A stretch of 64,000 nucleotides of DNA, taken from the NCBI GenBank assembly GCA_003833135.1, contig QZLH01000033.1, positions 73,515 through 137,514 on the forward strand, in the 5' to 3' direction. Numbering within the stretch: the stretch's first letter is position 1; the number at the start of each line of letters is the position of its first letter. Origin of the DNA: Oehlia diaphana (Eukaryota > Glomeromycota > Glomeromycetes > Glomerales > Glomeraceae). The notes below the pieces were generated by a model. That model had not been told where the DNA came from. It ran no database searches and saw only the letters and a list, made by a program, of their open reading frames with translations. Of the stretch, positions 10,205-23,040 are shown piece after piece. Both the position numbers and the translations under genes were made by a program.

Positions 10205-13075
10205 ATGTATTTGGTATTATCCTATGTCTTTTATAACATTTAACTGCATATTCTGCCTGTTTTGCATTTAATTCTTTTCTGTATGTATCTATTTATCTAT
10301 ATGATTTTCTTGCAAATACTCTAATATGAGATAATAGAATATGATCTAAAGCAATTAGCACAACTCAATATAAATTAGGTTAAATATAATTACAATTTTT
10401 ACAAAAATATTTCTTAAATGCTTCCCAATATATTTCAATAAAATTCAATTCAAAATGAAATTTTGGATAAAAAATTATCTTATGATCTCGGTTTTTAATA
10501 ACTTTTTGAATCATTCCTTTTTGAGTAAAAAAATTAAGTTAATTTTCAAGAATATGTTATATGCAGCATTAAATATTTTAAAATTCATTATTTTGGCAAT
10601 ATCCTATCAAATCTGCTGGTCTTATTAACTTTTGTTCTTCTAAGACTTATTTTATACCTTTTGCTTTTCTCTGGAGTGTTAAATCCAAATAATCATTAGA
10701 AAAATTTATCTATTAAACTTATCTATTAAATATTGTATTTCTCATTTTAGATTGCTTTCCATCAGGATTTATATTTATACATAATGCAATTAATGAATCA
10801 AGTGCAAAAGCATCATATGTTATTAAATTATTAAATGCAAAAATACCAATAGTATTTGAATGAGTTATTTCAAATATAGAAATTGCACATTAAATAATCT
10901 TAAATATTAATTAATAAAAAAATATTATTAATAATAAAATTATAATAATTTATAATTAATTATCTGTTCAATTAATTATTTAACAGTCTACCATAGTGTT
11001 CTGATTCTAAATCTGATAAATCCAGATTGATCCTTCAATCTGAATTGGAGTTGGATATCTGTATCTGATATTTTTAAACAGATAGATCTATTAATAAATC
11101 CAGATAGTAATCCTAAGATACTGATATGAATGATATAATTTTTTTGTATTTCAAATAAAGATAGATATGGTTAATGAGAATATTATAAAAATTCTATAGG
11201 ATGAATTTGTATAGATCCTAAATTAAGAATAGATTCGTAAAAATTCAGATAATCCGTAAAATTTTTGGATGCGGATTTACATCCAGATTTAACTTCAGCC
11301 ATCCAGATTAGATCTGGATGGTTTTTCAGATATAGGATTAGATCACTAGTCTACCAATCATCATTATTTTTTCCAGAATTCATTATAATTCAAACTTCAT
11401 ATAAAACTCTAATTCTAACTTCAAAAAGTTTTTATTTCTCATTTAATTGTAATCGACTAATTATTTCACAAACTTTTATAAATAGTACAACCTTATTCTT
11501 TTTTTCATAAAAGTTGTTCATTATCAGAAGCCCATTCAGAATTTCTTTTATTATTGGAATGAAAGGTAGTTTTATCATGAATAACAAAAATATGAATTTA
11601 TTTATCCAGTTGCAAATCAGAATTAATTTAAATTTCCAAGTTATCACTTTCAAAAATTGGCATTAATTTTTAATAACTACTTTGTAATTTAAAGAATAAA
11701 TAAAATATGTAGCTTGATTAACATTATATGATTAGCAAAATACTTGCATTTCCATATTTTTTAAATAGATTTTCTAGTATTCTAATATATCTTCTAAAGA
11801 TTCTGGGCAAAACTGAAATATTTAGTTATTTAACTAAATCAAAATAGTTTAGTCATTTAAAATTAAAAGACGAAATGCCAAAATTTAATATTCTATGGTA
11901 TTTCCATGGATTTTTTATAGATTTTCATAGTTTTTAATTATAATAATTACTTATAAAAAAAAAATAATAAATTTATATTAAATATAATATTTTTAAAAGA
12001 AATTTATAAAACTATTACATATATAATATAATTTTATATACTTTTATAATAAAACTATAATTTTATATAATTAAAATTTAAACTTAAAAATTATTACTAT
12101 ATAGTTTAATTAATGACGAAACTGAAACTAGTTGGTAACGAAACTGAAATTTTTGATAAAAAGAGTTTAGCTAGATATTACTAATATCTTTATATTTATG
12201 ATTATCCATATAAATTTCTTTTTGATATTTTTTATAATGATAACTCATTTTTTTAAGCTAGTTTCTTGCAGTAGTTTCACTAACAATTATTAATAATAAT
12301 GAATATTATTAATAATTAAAAGCAAAACAGTAAGAAACTAAATTATCTTATTTTAATTTCAAGTGATAAAAAAATAGTATTCGTAATATAATTCATAAAA
12401 TCAGCAATATAAAATTCAAATTTTTTTTTTGCAAGTAAAAAGTAACTTATATTTGAATATATTCATCATCAAATAAGCTTTTTACCTTACAATATTTACC
12501 TCACTTAGAAAATAAAATAGTCTTAGCATATGATTCTATAAATGAAAATATCAGGCAAATTAAGATCTTTTCTTAAGTTGTCGTACAATATTAAGGCTGG
12601 CTTTCAGTTTAGAATTTTGAAATTCAAGAAGTTACATATACTGCAATATAGCAGTTAATCTTAATTTATAGCTTTTTATATCTAAATTTTTTCTTTTAAT
12701 TATGAATTAGATCATTATCATCACCAAATTCTTCTTCACTTATTTCACTATTTTTGTTAGATTTTGTAATAAGAAAAAAATGATCTATGATTTGACCATT
12801 TTTTTTAGCATTTTTCTTTGCTTGAACATAATATCTTTATTTAGTTCTTGCAAAATTTTCTATATAAGTTGATTTATGGGTTGGTGGGATGTAATTTTGC
12901 ATTTGAGTCATTAAAATTTGAAAAAAAATTTCTTGATTACTATTTAAATCATCATCTTCCTATATAATTTCATCGTCATTATCCATATCACAAACATTTT
13001 TTTACAAACTTTCCTCATTAGCCTCTGCATTAATATTTGTTTCAGATATTTTGATGTGTTTATTATATTTTTTTT
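10205..13075 (-). pseudogene. Decayed Tc1/IS630-like (DDE_3) transposase
   Basis: The minus strand, in this order, yields pieces of one transposase broken by many stops. About 13075-12690 gives an acidic N-terminus, then PPTHKSTYIENFARTK and a basic segment ending in DHFF. About 12470-12370 gives IQVTFYLQKN-like sequence. About 12310-12190 gives YHYKKYQKEIYMDNH. About 10880-10580 gives GIFAFNN..YDAFALD and NPDGKQSKMR, then KAKGIK.VLEEQ. About 10510-10200 gives IIFYPKFHFELNFIE, the usual third acidic residue, then AEYAVKCYKRHR. The second catalytic position reads FNN where FDN is expected. Stops are mostly TAA/TAG/TGA in place of Q or R codons. A 355-bp MITE (10994-11348) is inserted within it. 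The family call is from remembered motifs; order and spacing agree with it. Confidence 0.7.
10994..11348. mobile_element. Non-autonomous hAT-type MITE with perfect 8-bp target duplication
   Basis: The ends are inverted repeats: left TAGTGTTCTGATTCTAAATC, right (reverse complement) TAGTGATCTAATCCTATATC, continuing for about 35 bases with a few mismatches. The element is flanked by the identical 8-mer GTCTACCA at 10986-10993 and 11349-11356. An 8-bp duplication and a TAGTG end are hallmarks of the hAT superfamily. The interior (355 bp total) is rich in AGATCTGGAT-like words in both orientations and codes for nothing. It lies inside the transposase relic, so it is younger than that insertion. 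Confidence 0.9.
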
Positions 13076-13170
13076 GCAAGTTTATTTATATGTTTTTTTT
13101 TAAAAAAATTCTAGTCATAAAAACTTTATTATCAAAATAAAATGTAAAAAAATTACATGTGATTGCAATT

Positions 13171-13552
13171 TAGTGCTCTGAACGAGTCAAGTCGAGTCGA
13201 GTTATATGTAAACTTGATTTGACTCGAGTTAAATTGAGTTGAGTTGAGTTGAATTAAAATTATAAAAAATATAAACTCGACTCGATTTAAGTCAAGTTGA
13301 CCGTTAAATTGAATCAAGTTAAGTCAAATTAAATCACATGATTTTCTTCATTTTCTTTTTTAGCGATAGCAATTTCACAAAATTCCATTTTTGTAATTTT
13401 CAAAAATTTTTCATCTCAGAATTTGTGTAATATAATTTCCAAAAAAGGAAATTCATAATTTTGGCTGGAATTATGTTAATTCGGCTTAACTTAACTTGAC
13501 TCAACTTGACTCGACCAACTCGTAAATTAACTTGACTCATTTCAGAGCACTA
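13171..13552. mobile_element. hAT-like MITE with ACTCGA-rich arms
   Basis: The left end reads TAGTGCTCTGAACGAGTCAA and the right end, reverse complemented, reads TAGTGCTCTGAAATGAGTCAA. Both arms then carry runs of AGTCGAGT / AGTTGAGT words, so the 382-bp unit is largely palindromic. Near-identical flanks GATTGCAA (13161-13168) and GATTGCAT (13553-13560) may be the 8-bp target duplication, with two extra bases on the left. No open frame inside. Confidence 0.75.
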
Positions 13553-14394
13553 GATTGCATATGCATTGTTCAATTTATATTTGTATTGATTACTGATAAA
13601 TTGAGTATATTTATATATATTACATATAATTTTTTACTAAAATAAGTGGTTATAACTTTTCATATATTAATCCAATTTGAAAAATTAAATCATACTTTTA
13701 TAGCTTTAAATTTATATTATATTATTAAAATATGATAAGTTTTTAAAATAATATTTTTTTTAAAAAATTTTATAACCATTTAAAAATAGGGTTCAAAATT
13801 TGATGCGACTAAAGTACTTGAACTATATTTATTTTTTATATGGTACTAACAAAGGTTTAAATAATTTATATCTTGTATAGAATTTTTATCAATATATCAT
13901 CAGAGTTTAAAGTATTAAGACTAAACTCAAAGTTAAGTGTAATCTGTATATATTAATCACAACGATCAAACATGGAACGGTGCCGTTGATAGAGCAAAGG
14001 CTTATGAATTAACACATCAAGATCAGAGTGCGGTTAGTGCTTATATAACCAAGTTCGCGTCTGTTGGTACTATATATAATATTATAATTTTTTATGTTTT
14101 ATAAAAATAAAATATTTCATCATATGATATATATATCATAAATGATATATAATATACTATGCATTTTATTTTTTTTTTACCTTATAACAAATTAAAAAAA
14201 GATTTATATCTACTATCTATTGATTATTTTTATCTTTAACAATTAAACATTTTATATAATAATACTGAATTTTTACTAGCAAAATCTTTGGTTATATTAA
14301 TATCATTACCAGTTTTTATAGTAAATGTCTTATCTTTTGCTTTGCAAACTTCTTATTGAAATTTTTAAAATTACTAATGGACTAAAGGTTATTT
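13553..14394. other. AT-rich stretch with a short less AT-rich island
   Basis: Nothing coding is supported. About 13965-14070 is distinctly less AT-rich than its surroundings, but I could not assign it. Flanking sequence is A/T homopolymer and TA repeats. Confidence 0.45.
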
Positions 14395-16010
14395 CAAGAT
14401 TATATGATATCTTGAGGTACATATAAGCTTAGATTTTCCAAATAAATAAAATATATTTCATAAATTACAAATTTAAATATTTGAATAACAGTAATTTGGA
14501 ATTTATGCAAATATTTACTAATAATAAATTTTTTACATTTATTAATTTCAGTAGCAAAATCTATCTTGATATTATTAGTATTTTTTTTATATATCCATTT
14601 AATTAAATATTTTCGAATTTTAATATTCAATTTATCTGATACAACTTTAATACTTTTGGAATTTTTCATTTGATATCTGATTTTTGCAATTTTTGGTATT
14701 GCCATTAATTTCACATTAACTTCCTGTTACTGTTATCATATTGCCAGTTCATCACCATTGCTATTGTTATTATCTCTACCAGAATTATTGCTATTTTCTT
14801 TACTAGTATTAGTTTCTGTAAATAGTTGTAAATCTAAAGTTAAGTAAATATAACAGTTATAAATTAGAATTACTACCTTTTAGCTAACTACAATATGTAG
14901 TATTTACAGCCAATTTACAGTTTATATTTATAATATTACAATTGCTAAGGTTGTAATTTGATATATAATAATCATTACTTATAGCAACTAACCTTATCCT
15001 ATATTACTGCTATCATCTCTACTTTTATTATAATCATCTTTTCTAAATCTTCCTGAATCTTCACTATTACTTGATAATTCTGTTATTTGATATAATATAA
15101 CTTTAAATTCATAGTCAAACAATTTCTTGAGTTTTTCCAAAATCAATTAGTTTAAAGGTTTTACCCTATAACAAATAATAAATGAAAAGATATTGTTTTC
15201 ATAAAAAATAGATTTTATTGTATATACTGGCTGTGATTCAAATATGCCATCAATAACATTTTTTTAGAAACTAATGTATTATATAAGTATTTAGCTTTAT
15301 TACATGTTTTTGCTGAGGTTTCTTTACATTTACTGAAAAAAAATCTGAGACATCAATATGATTTGTATCATCAGCACTTTTAATACTAATAATAGGATTG
15401 CCAAGATGGATTCTGTTATAGGAAGTATCACTGGAATCATATATTTCCTCCATTTCCTTGGGAAGTGAAATAATATCTTTACTTATATTCAAATAAAATT
15501 GTAGTTCAAATTTATAAGATTGAAGCCACAAATAAATAAAAAAAAAAAAAAGAAAATTATACATTTTTTGAGTTATCTTTGATAAAATTTTTACCTTCTG
15601 TTTGTTATGATGACTGCATGGTGAATTCAAGTCTCATTTGATGATTCATGCAATTCATTCTAGATTTATAGTTTGATATTTTGTACTATAGGACTTTGCT
15701 ATATGTCTTATACATATTATTTTTGCATGAAAATTAGTATTTTAAATTATGAATATGAAGTATTTAAATTTAAAAATCTTTAATCCACAAGTTCTCCCAA
15801 TTCTTGCTTTTTATTATATTATAAGATGCAATAGCCAATTTGATGAATTTAGAAAATGAATCCAAAGAAATATTCTTTATGATCTTTAATGCATCTGATT
15901 TTAAATGTACTAGTAACCTTCTAGGTAACTATTACTATACTGATAGATAATTTTATTATGAGGAATGAGTTTTTTTTCATTTGTACACTTTTTGAAGGTA
16001 AAGTGGGAGT
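14395..16010 (-). pseudogene. CRN-like (Crinkler) gene relic, copy 1
   Basis: The minus strand from about 16010 to 14395 aligns by eye with the plus strand at 39745-41330 over nearly its full length. Shared landmarks in order: CCTTCAAAAAGTGTACAAATG, a stretch coding RIHLGNPIISIKSADDT (about 15410-15350), a stretch ending FFSVN, the words AAATCACAGCCAGTATATA and AAAACCTTTAA, a serine/asparagine-rich low-complexity part (about 15060-14750), and PKIAKIRYQMKNSKSIKVV (about 14700-14650). This copy lacks a visible CRN N-terminal domain; its link to CRN comes through copy 2, which has one. Several stops and frameshifts break it. CRN proteins are ubiquitin-like-domain effectors or nuclear proteins known from oomycetes and Glomeromycotina. 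Confidence 0.6.
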
Positions 16011-16958
16011 AAATCTAATAGTAATTAATAGTTATTATTATTAATAGAAAATATTAGTTGATAATTTTTTATTATACTAATAATAATATATTTATATTAA
16101 TTATTTTTTCATATTATTAAAGCCTTACTAATATATATTAAAAATGTTTACTGCAGCATTAGCAGCATTTTATCATATGATAAAAAGTAAAAACTTTTCT
16201 CATAATAGTGATGACTATTAATCACATAATCCCATATAACTACACCCGCTGAAAATACGTCATGTACTTTCTAGCATTTAAATTATTAAAAATATCTCTG
16301 AATTACGTATCTCTACTCTTTATGAAACACAAATTGGAAAAGTTGAGAAAAAAAAAGTTACATTTAATTATAGAATAAAGTTTAGATGGAACCATTATCA
16401 GTCATCAATTATCAGTAGCACTTCCACCATTCAGATGCGTTGAACGCAAACTTAAAGTCAACTTTATAAAATTTTGATTCTGCACACATTGTGATACATC
16501 CCAATTAAAAATAACTGCTTATGTGATAGTTATTTCGAGTGATAGTGTGATATATATATAATTAGTGAGACTAAAATGACATTAAAAATAAAATTAAGTT
16601 TGACGCAACATTACAATTAATAAAATAATAAAGAAAGATACTTTTCACCTTAACCAATCATTTAGTACTTCGTGCCCAATAGCTATATACTGTATTTGTT
16701 TTTGTGATTTGTACACTGTTATTGCACTTACATGCAGCAGCCATTTTGTTGATGAAAAATCGCGTAGTTTAAAAATATTTTAATTAAGTAATATTAATCT
16801 AAAAAGTTACGGAATTAAATAAATATTTTCTTTTTTTTATTAAAATTTGCCCGCTTAAACAATTTTCTTATTTCTTAATTGCTTAGTTATTAAAAGAAAG
16901 AATATTTCTTATCGATCATCTCTTAATTTGATTTTACAAACAAAATCGAAAAAATAAT
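16011..16958. other. Intergenic AT-rich stretch
   Basis: I see no gene. It holds A/T homopolymers, AATAAT runs and the downstream flank of the membrane gene that ends at 16959. Confidence 0.55.
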
Positions 16959-17924
16959 TTATCCAGTTTGAACATTTATATTGTGCAGAGGAGTTTCACG
17001 TAAATGTTTAAATCTAAATAAGGTTCTTTCTAATATCGTTTCATTTTTCTCATTTTGACCTAATATAATCGAAGAAAATAATATTGTAATAACGAATGCT
17101 AGAGTATTCATCCAGCTCAATAAAATACTAATCATATACGTTCTGCACCATAAATAATATTGATGCGGAATTATTTCTGAGTCATAGCCTTTTGCATTAC
17201 AGACTAATCCTCCATCATAAAATGGGTATAGGTTTGCGATACCTGTTTGTAATTAATATTAATAAAAATTTATAGGGTAAATGTTTTTTTTAAAAAAAAA
17301 TAAATAATATTTACCGGAAGAAAGCCATAATAAAAAGAAAATTCTAACATACATATACAGGTAAAGAAATATTATTATTTATTTTTCAATTTTTAATAAT
17401 AATAAAAAATGATTATACGTACGTTTCGATAATGATGAATGGTCCTTTTTCATGTAATCTATTAAAATATGCAATGCAAAATCCTTTGAAATGAAAACGA
17501 TTCTATTTAAAATTTTTCTGGGCGCAATGCAATTTATTCAAGAAATAATAAATTACCTTACCTAATCCTATCATGCTCAAGCCTATAACTATATAGTACC
17601 AAATCTTGACTTCTCCTTTATACCTAAAATAAATTTAGAATATTTCTTTATGTTTGATAAAAATAACTTTAAATTACTTACTGGCCATTATTGCTAAAGT
17701 ATATAGAGAGTGGAACCGTGTTTTGAAGTAATGACATGAATAAAATTACTTGAATAATTTCTAAAACGTAATTAATTATTTATTAAAACTGCGCCACAAT
17801 CTGACATTAAATACATGTCAAAAGAAATTAATTACTAATTACCTAATATCAAACAAAAGACAGTAATAATAAATTGAGTTACTCTTAACATAAGCCAATA
17901 TGAAGATTCTTCATAAATCTTCAT
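16959..17924 (-). CDS. Four-to-five-helix membrane protein, MARVEL-like family member
   Basis: Six exons, 17843-17924, 17682-17760, 17562-17623, 17423-17483, 17315-17343 and 16959-17242, close in frame to 198 residues. Intron phases are 1, 2, 1, 2, 1. The protein begins MKIYEESSYWLMLRV, with helices at RVTQFIITVFCLIL, IIQVILFMSLLQ, IWYYIVIGLSMIGLGFC, IIIETIFFLLWLSSGI and MISILLSWMNTLAFVITILF. The extracytosolic segment YPFYDGGLVCNAKG between the last helices and the pattern E-x5-W in the helix before it are reminiscent of fungal MARVEL-domain proteins; this is inference. The fifth exon is only 29 nt and encodes the segment around the W. Intron 1 contains a CTGCGCCACAA motif also seen at 4.3 and 56.8 kb. 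Function unknown. Confidence 0.75.
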
Positions 17925-20900
17925 TTTAAATATCCACAACTTGCATTTATGAAAATTTGACAATCTATAAATCGATTTGATTTTATATTAAAAATTGAAT
18001 TGCAAAAGTTCATGTTTAGATTTGTAACTATAAATTAATGTGCATTATTATTATTTCATATTTGTTTGTCATAGGATGGATGTACAAATGTATTAAATCT
18101 AATCTCTCTTTTTCATTAAGAAGTTCCATTTAGTTATATTTTGTGTCTAATTTTTTGTCGTACATTTTTGTCAAACATGACGTTATAACACGCCAACTTT
18201 TTTATGTTTTTTTCTTTTTTTTTTTCTAATCTATTTTCTAAACTATAGCTATACGAATGAAATTTTATCTCTACGCTATACATGATGACTGACTCTAAGG
18301 CTTAACGGTAACTTCTTTCACAAAACCGCAGTATACCAAAAAAGATATGATCCAATTTCCAATCTATGTTATTATTTTTAGTTTTCGTTTGTGTAGTTTT
18401 CCTTATCACTTGATAATGAATTTTACAAACAAAAAATTAGTTAGCTTGTAGAATTTATCGTGAAGCTCTCGGTACAAACTCACCTGAAAATTCTAGACTT
18501 ATAACTCATTTATAGTTGCGGTTCGTGTACTTATTTTATTATTATACTCTATCTTTAGGATCTAAAACACTTAAATGTTTCCATATTCATCTATTTAATA
18601 TAAATGTTAGTTTGTAATTGTACTCGGTATCACTGAAAAATTCCTGACTTAATATGCCCAAAATTTCGGTGTGGGGAAGTTCCCCTCCCGAGTAAGTAAT
18701 TAATAATTAACTAAAAATGAGGAAGTGGCTCAAAAAAAACTGTAAATAATTCAGAAAAATGATTACGTAATTTATTAAATAATTAATTGTACATTTTTGG
18801 CTAGCGAAAATAGGAGATTAAATAATTACAATAATTTATTGTAAAAAAGAAAATAAAGAAAATAAAGCTGAGATTGGAAAATGAATAAAACCCCCGTTTG
18901 GAAATTTTAAATAGGATAACAGGTGATCAACTTGAGATTAGCCTAATATAATGGCCGTAGATTAAGTTTTTTATACGCGTTTGAATAATATATAATTGTA
19001 TGTGTTATTGCCCCTCAACGAATGATGTTTTGTTAATAATATCTATAAAAAGATTTGAACTAAGTTAATAATATAAGCCAATGCATTTATTTTACTTCTG
19101 TTGTTTCGTTTGACTTTTATTATTTTTTTCACCTATATGAAATGTTCTTTAAAATGTTGATAATATTTTATATTAGAAAAGGGTAAAGCAAACCCTTAAA
19201 TGATATATTTTATTGGTTAAAATTATTATTATATATAGTATTATATTATTGAATATACCTGGAAGTGGAAAGTAAACTTCACATATATAAATTAATATTA
19301 GGTGATGTAAGTTTCATTAATTTTTTCAGAATAAAAATAGAATTTTAAATGTTTCCAGAACTTTTTTTTATAAAAATACCTTTTAATTTTTTAATAAAAT
19401 AAATATTTAATAAATTCTGCTAAAATATTAATTTTTGAAATTAGCAAGAAATTTTTTAGCAATTTTTTTGAAAAATTCTTATATAAAAAATGGAATAAGA
19501 AAAATAAGAAATTTATTACAAAAATTTATAGAATGTTTAAACTTTTTAAATTCTTTAATTTTCCAAATTTTTAGGAATTTTTCCAATTAGTAAAAAGCTA
19601 TTTATATAAAAATTCTATAAAAATATATTTTATTTTTTTCTTTTAACTTTAATTAATATATTAATTAATATTTAAAATGCAAAATTTAACTTTTATATAA
19701 AAAATATTTCATAATTGTAATAATTTTTTATAATATCAAAATACAGTACTTATAAATAATTATAATTATAAAATTTTTTTTTTTTGTATAATAAATTTTT
19801 TAAACTAAACATTTTATTAAAATTCCAATAATTTATATATAGATTATATATAGTACTTATTAATTATATTAAAATTTTCAAAAAATTGCTTATTTTAAAA
19901 ATGGGTTTCAAAAACTTTAAACTACTGTACATATTTCTATTTTTCAATAACTAACAATTTAAATCAATAAAATTTATACTATTAATAAGTTTATTTTAGT
20001 AAGAGGAATCTAATAATAGTAATAATTTATTTTTAACTTTAATATTTACTGAAATATAATATAAAACAATTTTTATTTAATATAAATAAGAGATATTTGG
20101 AATTCTAATATATTATTAAATATTTAAATTTATATATTTTAATTTTTATAAAATATAATTTATTGATTTTATTAATCTATTAGATTTTATTATAAAATTT
20201 AATAAAAATTATTATTTTTAAATATAATTGTTTTTTAATTGATTTTTTTCAGTTTAATTAATTATATAAAATTTTATATTAAATATAATTTGGCTTTTTT
20301 TTTTGATTTAATATATAAATTAAAAATTAATACAAATTTTAATTTTATATGATGAAATTTTATTATAATTAATAAGTAATAAATTTTTAATAAAAATGGT
20401 TTGCTATATTAAAGTTAAAATCTGAATTTTAATTTTTATTTAATATATTAATTTTATACTTTACAAATTTAAAATTAATATTTATTATTTTAATTTTTTA
20501 TAAAAGAATGAAAAAAATTAACCTGAATTTCGATTTACCTGATAAAAATTATATTAAGTAGTACATTACTGGTTTTTACATTTGAATTATTAATAATTTA
20601 CATATCTATTATTAAATATATTCTTACCCACTTAGATAAAATTCAAATAAATTATAAAAATGTTTTATTTCAGTAAACTATATAGGATTTTTTTTTATGA
20701 GCATACATATTATTTTTAATTAAATCATTTACTTAAACCTAATTTTATAATAAACCGGTATACCATACTAAACTATTAATTTGTAGTATGGTATAAATTA
20801 ACAGTTAAATAAAGAATACTACTAATCTGGATAAGATTAACCCAAGAATAGGTAATAAAATAAAGGAAACAAAAAAAAAAAGTTAACGATTTTTTTGATG

Positions 20901-21247
20901 GTACAAGAATTGTTCATTCTTTCGTTCTGGAAATTGAATTGAATTGTTCCATAATGTGATTACTCTTTTTTTAAGTTTCACCTCTCGTAGATTAGGAATA
21001 AAAATAGTTTGGTTATCGTGAATTATTCACGCGCACCGCATCGAAGATTATGTAATCATGAAAATGGTAAATGCGGTATCTAAAACAAGTGAATAATAAG
21101 GAGTAAAAGAATTTAAAAAGATTTTAATTATCCTTATCATAAAATGAAAAAACATATAAGGCAATTAACAAGTTCATAACTTGAAAGGTATTTAAATATA
21201 AGAGAAAAAGTCAGAGTTAAGGTATACTAACTAATTAAATTAAAATA
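17925..21247. other. Gene-free AT-rich interval
   Basis: About 3.3 kb without a supported gene. 19.2-20.7 kb is close to pure A/T. A short hairpin with GGGGAAGTTCCCC occurs near 18673-18685. No transposase-like frame could be traced on either strand. Confidence 0.55.
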
Positions 21248-22193
21248 ATGAAAATGATGGCATTAAGAGTGGTTTCAGAATATTTTACAAAAATGAAAAA
21301 ATTTCAAAAAATGCAGGCTTATATTATATATATGCAATTCATTTGTTGTATTGCATGTTTAGTTCAAGGTACGTTTAACGTTTTATGATACTTGTTTAGT
21401 TGAATTTGATATAGTATTTAATATATTTATTATTATTTTATAGACGCATTATTCTTTGCAGAATTAAGAAAAATTGAGGATGTTATAGATCGATCTAAAT
21501 TTGCGATAGGGTAATAATTTTTATTCAAAATTCTTATATATTAAATTATAGAATCTAATAATTTAAATTTTTTTTTTTCTTTAAATATTTTAGTTTCTTT
21601 AGTTGCATATATTATATTTTCGTGGATATTTTTTGTATTATTTTTAATGGTAAACAAATATTGAATTTTTTGAATCTTCATTATTATTATTATTATTATT
21701 ACAAGTTATTTATGATAATATTAACTTTAGGAAATAGTGCTATTCTCATTGCAAGAAATCAGAACCAAAAGCACGAAAAACACAGAAAACTAATAAAATG
21801 GGATTATATTATTTTTATGTAGGTTTTTTTGTCAAATTTTATTAACTTTATAATGTATGTAAATAATCAAATATAAAAAATATATACATATTTTTAGGTT
21901 TGAAGCTTTCTTATGGATAATTTATGGTAAGAGAATAATTTAATTTATTATGATATTATTATTTAAGCCAATGAAAAAAAAAACTAATTAAATGGTAAAT
22001 TACTATAGTTATCTTGAAAGTAGTAACATGGGATGGAACGACTGTTGCCGTCTTATATTTCTTGGGACTTTTGGGACCAGGAGGAATTATGCATTATTTA
22101 GGAACAGTTGTTTTTGGTATTGTAAATTTATTTTTATATATTATTTGCTATACACTTAATGGAACAAGTTGGACCAATGAAATAATTGAGTAA
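21248..22193 (+). CDS. Four-helix membrane protein, MARVEL-like family member
   Basis: Six exons, 21248-21368, 21444-21510, 21594-21649, 21731-21818, 21898-21926 and 22009-22193, close in frame to 181 residues with intron phases 1, 2, 1, 2, 1. It starts MKMMALRVVSEYFTK. Helices: AYIIYMQFICCIACLVQ, GFFSCIYYIFVDIFCIIF, WDYIIFMFEAFLWIIYVILK and TVVFGIVNLFLYIICYTL. Exon 5 is 29 nt and encodes the FEAFLWIIY part, with W at the seventh codon counting the split one, as in the relatives at 17.0 and 50.2 kb. Between the last two helices lies a glycine-rich loop (LGLLGPGGIMHYLG). Alternative upstream ATGs are excluded because the frame is closed just before 21248. I recognise no named function. Confidence 0.72.
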
Positions 22194-22468
22194 TTGATTT
22201 AGTTATCTATAATAATAAGTTAATTAGAAAACAAAAAAAAAAAGAGATTTTATTTACAAAAAAGTAACTACAAAAAGTTTAATACTTTCAATAAATAATC
22301 TAACAATCCCAACCCTATCTCACTTACAACCTATTTACAACATTCTTAATTTTACTTTATACACATCTAATAAAAAATTTTGGTTTTAAATTAAAATACC
22401 AAATTTATATCACTCACTTTACCAAACTTATATTCCCGAAAACAATCTCTACAATCTTCACAATTAAT

Positions 22469-22792
22469 TCAAAAAATAAGCGGCGTTGGTTCATGATGTG
22501 CCGCAGCGAATTTTTGCCAATATTGATCTAAAAATTCATCACTAAACATTTCATAAAGTACGTCAGATAGAATAACTTGATAGTTAGGCCGAACAGCGAG
22601 TTCCGTAGAAGGTTGTTCTTGTTCTTGTTTAAAATATCTTTCAAAAATTTCAAAAAGATCTTCTTGGGATTGTGAAGTTTCTAATAAAAATAAATTATTT
22701 AGATTATTTGTCGTTGTATCTTGAAATTTATCTATCAAGAAACCAAGCATAATAATCATAATGATAATTAGGAAATTTCGATGAAATGCCAT
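22469..22792 (-). CDS. Small protein with N-terminal hydrophobic signal
   Basis: A single open frame of 107 codons starting MAFHRNFLIIIMIIMLGFLI. The first 20 residues are a strong signal peptide or signal anchor; the rest is acidic and helical (QSQEDLFEIFERYF, LSDVLYEMFSDEFLDQYW). Codon use is much less AT-forced than chance frames nearby, which supports a real gene. It may be secreted or type II membrane-anchored. No family recognised. It is divergent from INTS3 downstream, with the poly-T/A block between them. Confidence 0.6.
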   Translation of the reverse strand: MAFHRNFLIIIMIIMLGFLIDKFQDTTTNNLNNLFLLETSQSQEDLFEIFERYFKQEQEQPSTELAVRPNYQVILSDVLYEMFSDEFLDQYWQKFAAAHHEPTPLIF

Positions 22793-22903
22793 AATTTCTA
22801 TAATTTTAATATAATACTTCTTAAGTTTTAAAACTTATAAATATTTTTGTGGTTTTTTTTTAAAAAAAAAAATAAATTCGTTATATTTTCGTAGAACGAG
22901 AAT

Positions 22904-22904
<1 letters not shown>

Positions 22905-22943
<39 letters not shown>

Positions 22944-22971
22944 TTTATTTTTTTTTTTTTTTTAAAAAAGG

Positions 22972-23016
<45 letters not shown>

Positions 23017-23040
23017 TTTTTTTTTTTTTTTTAAAAAAAA

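Noticed and set aside
11265..11653. Two small frames on opposite strands
   Set aside because: They overlap the end of the hAT MITE and the transposase relic; neither has protein character.
18660..18690. GGGGAAGTTCCCC hairpin as a terminator
   Set aside because: No gene ends nearby and such terminators are not used by nuclear eukaryotic genes.
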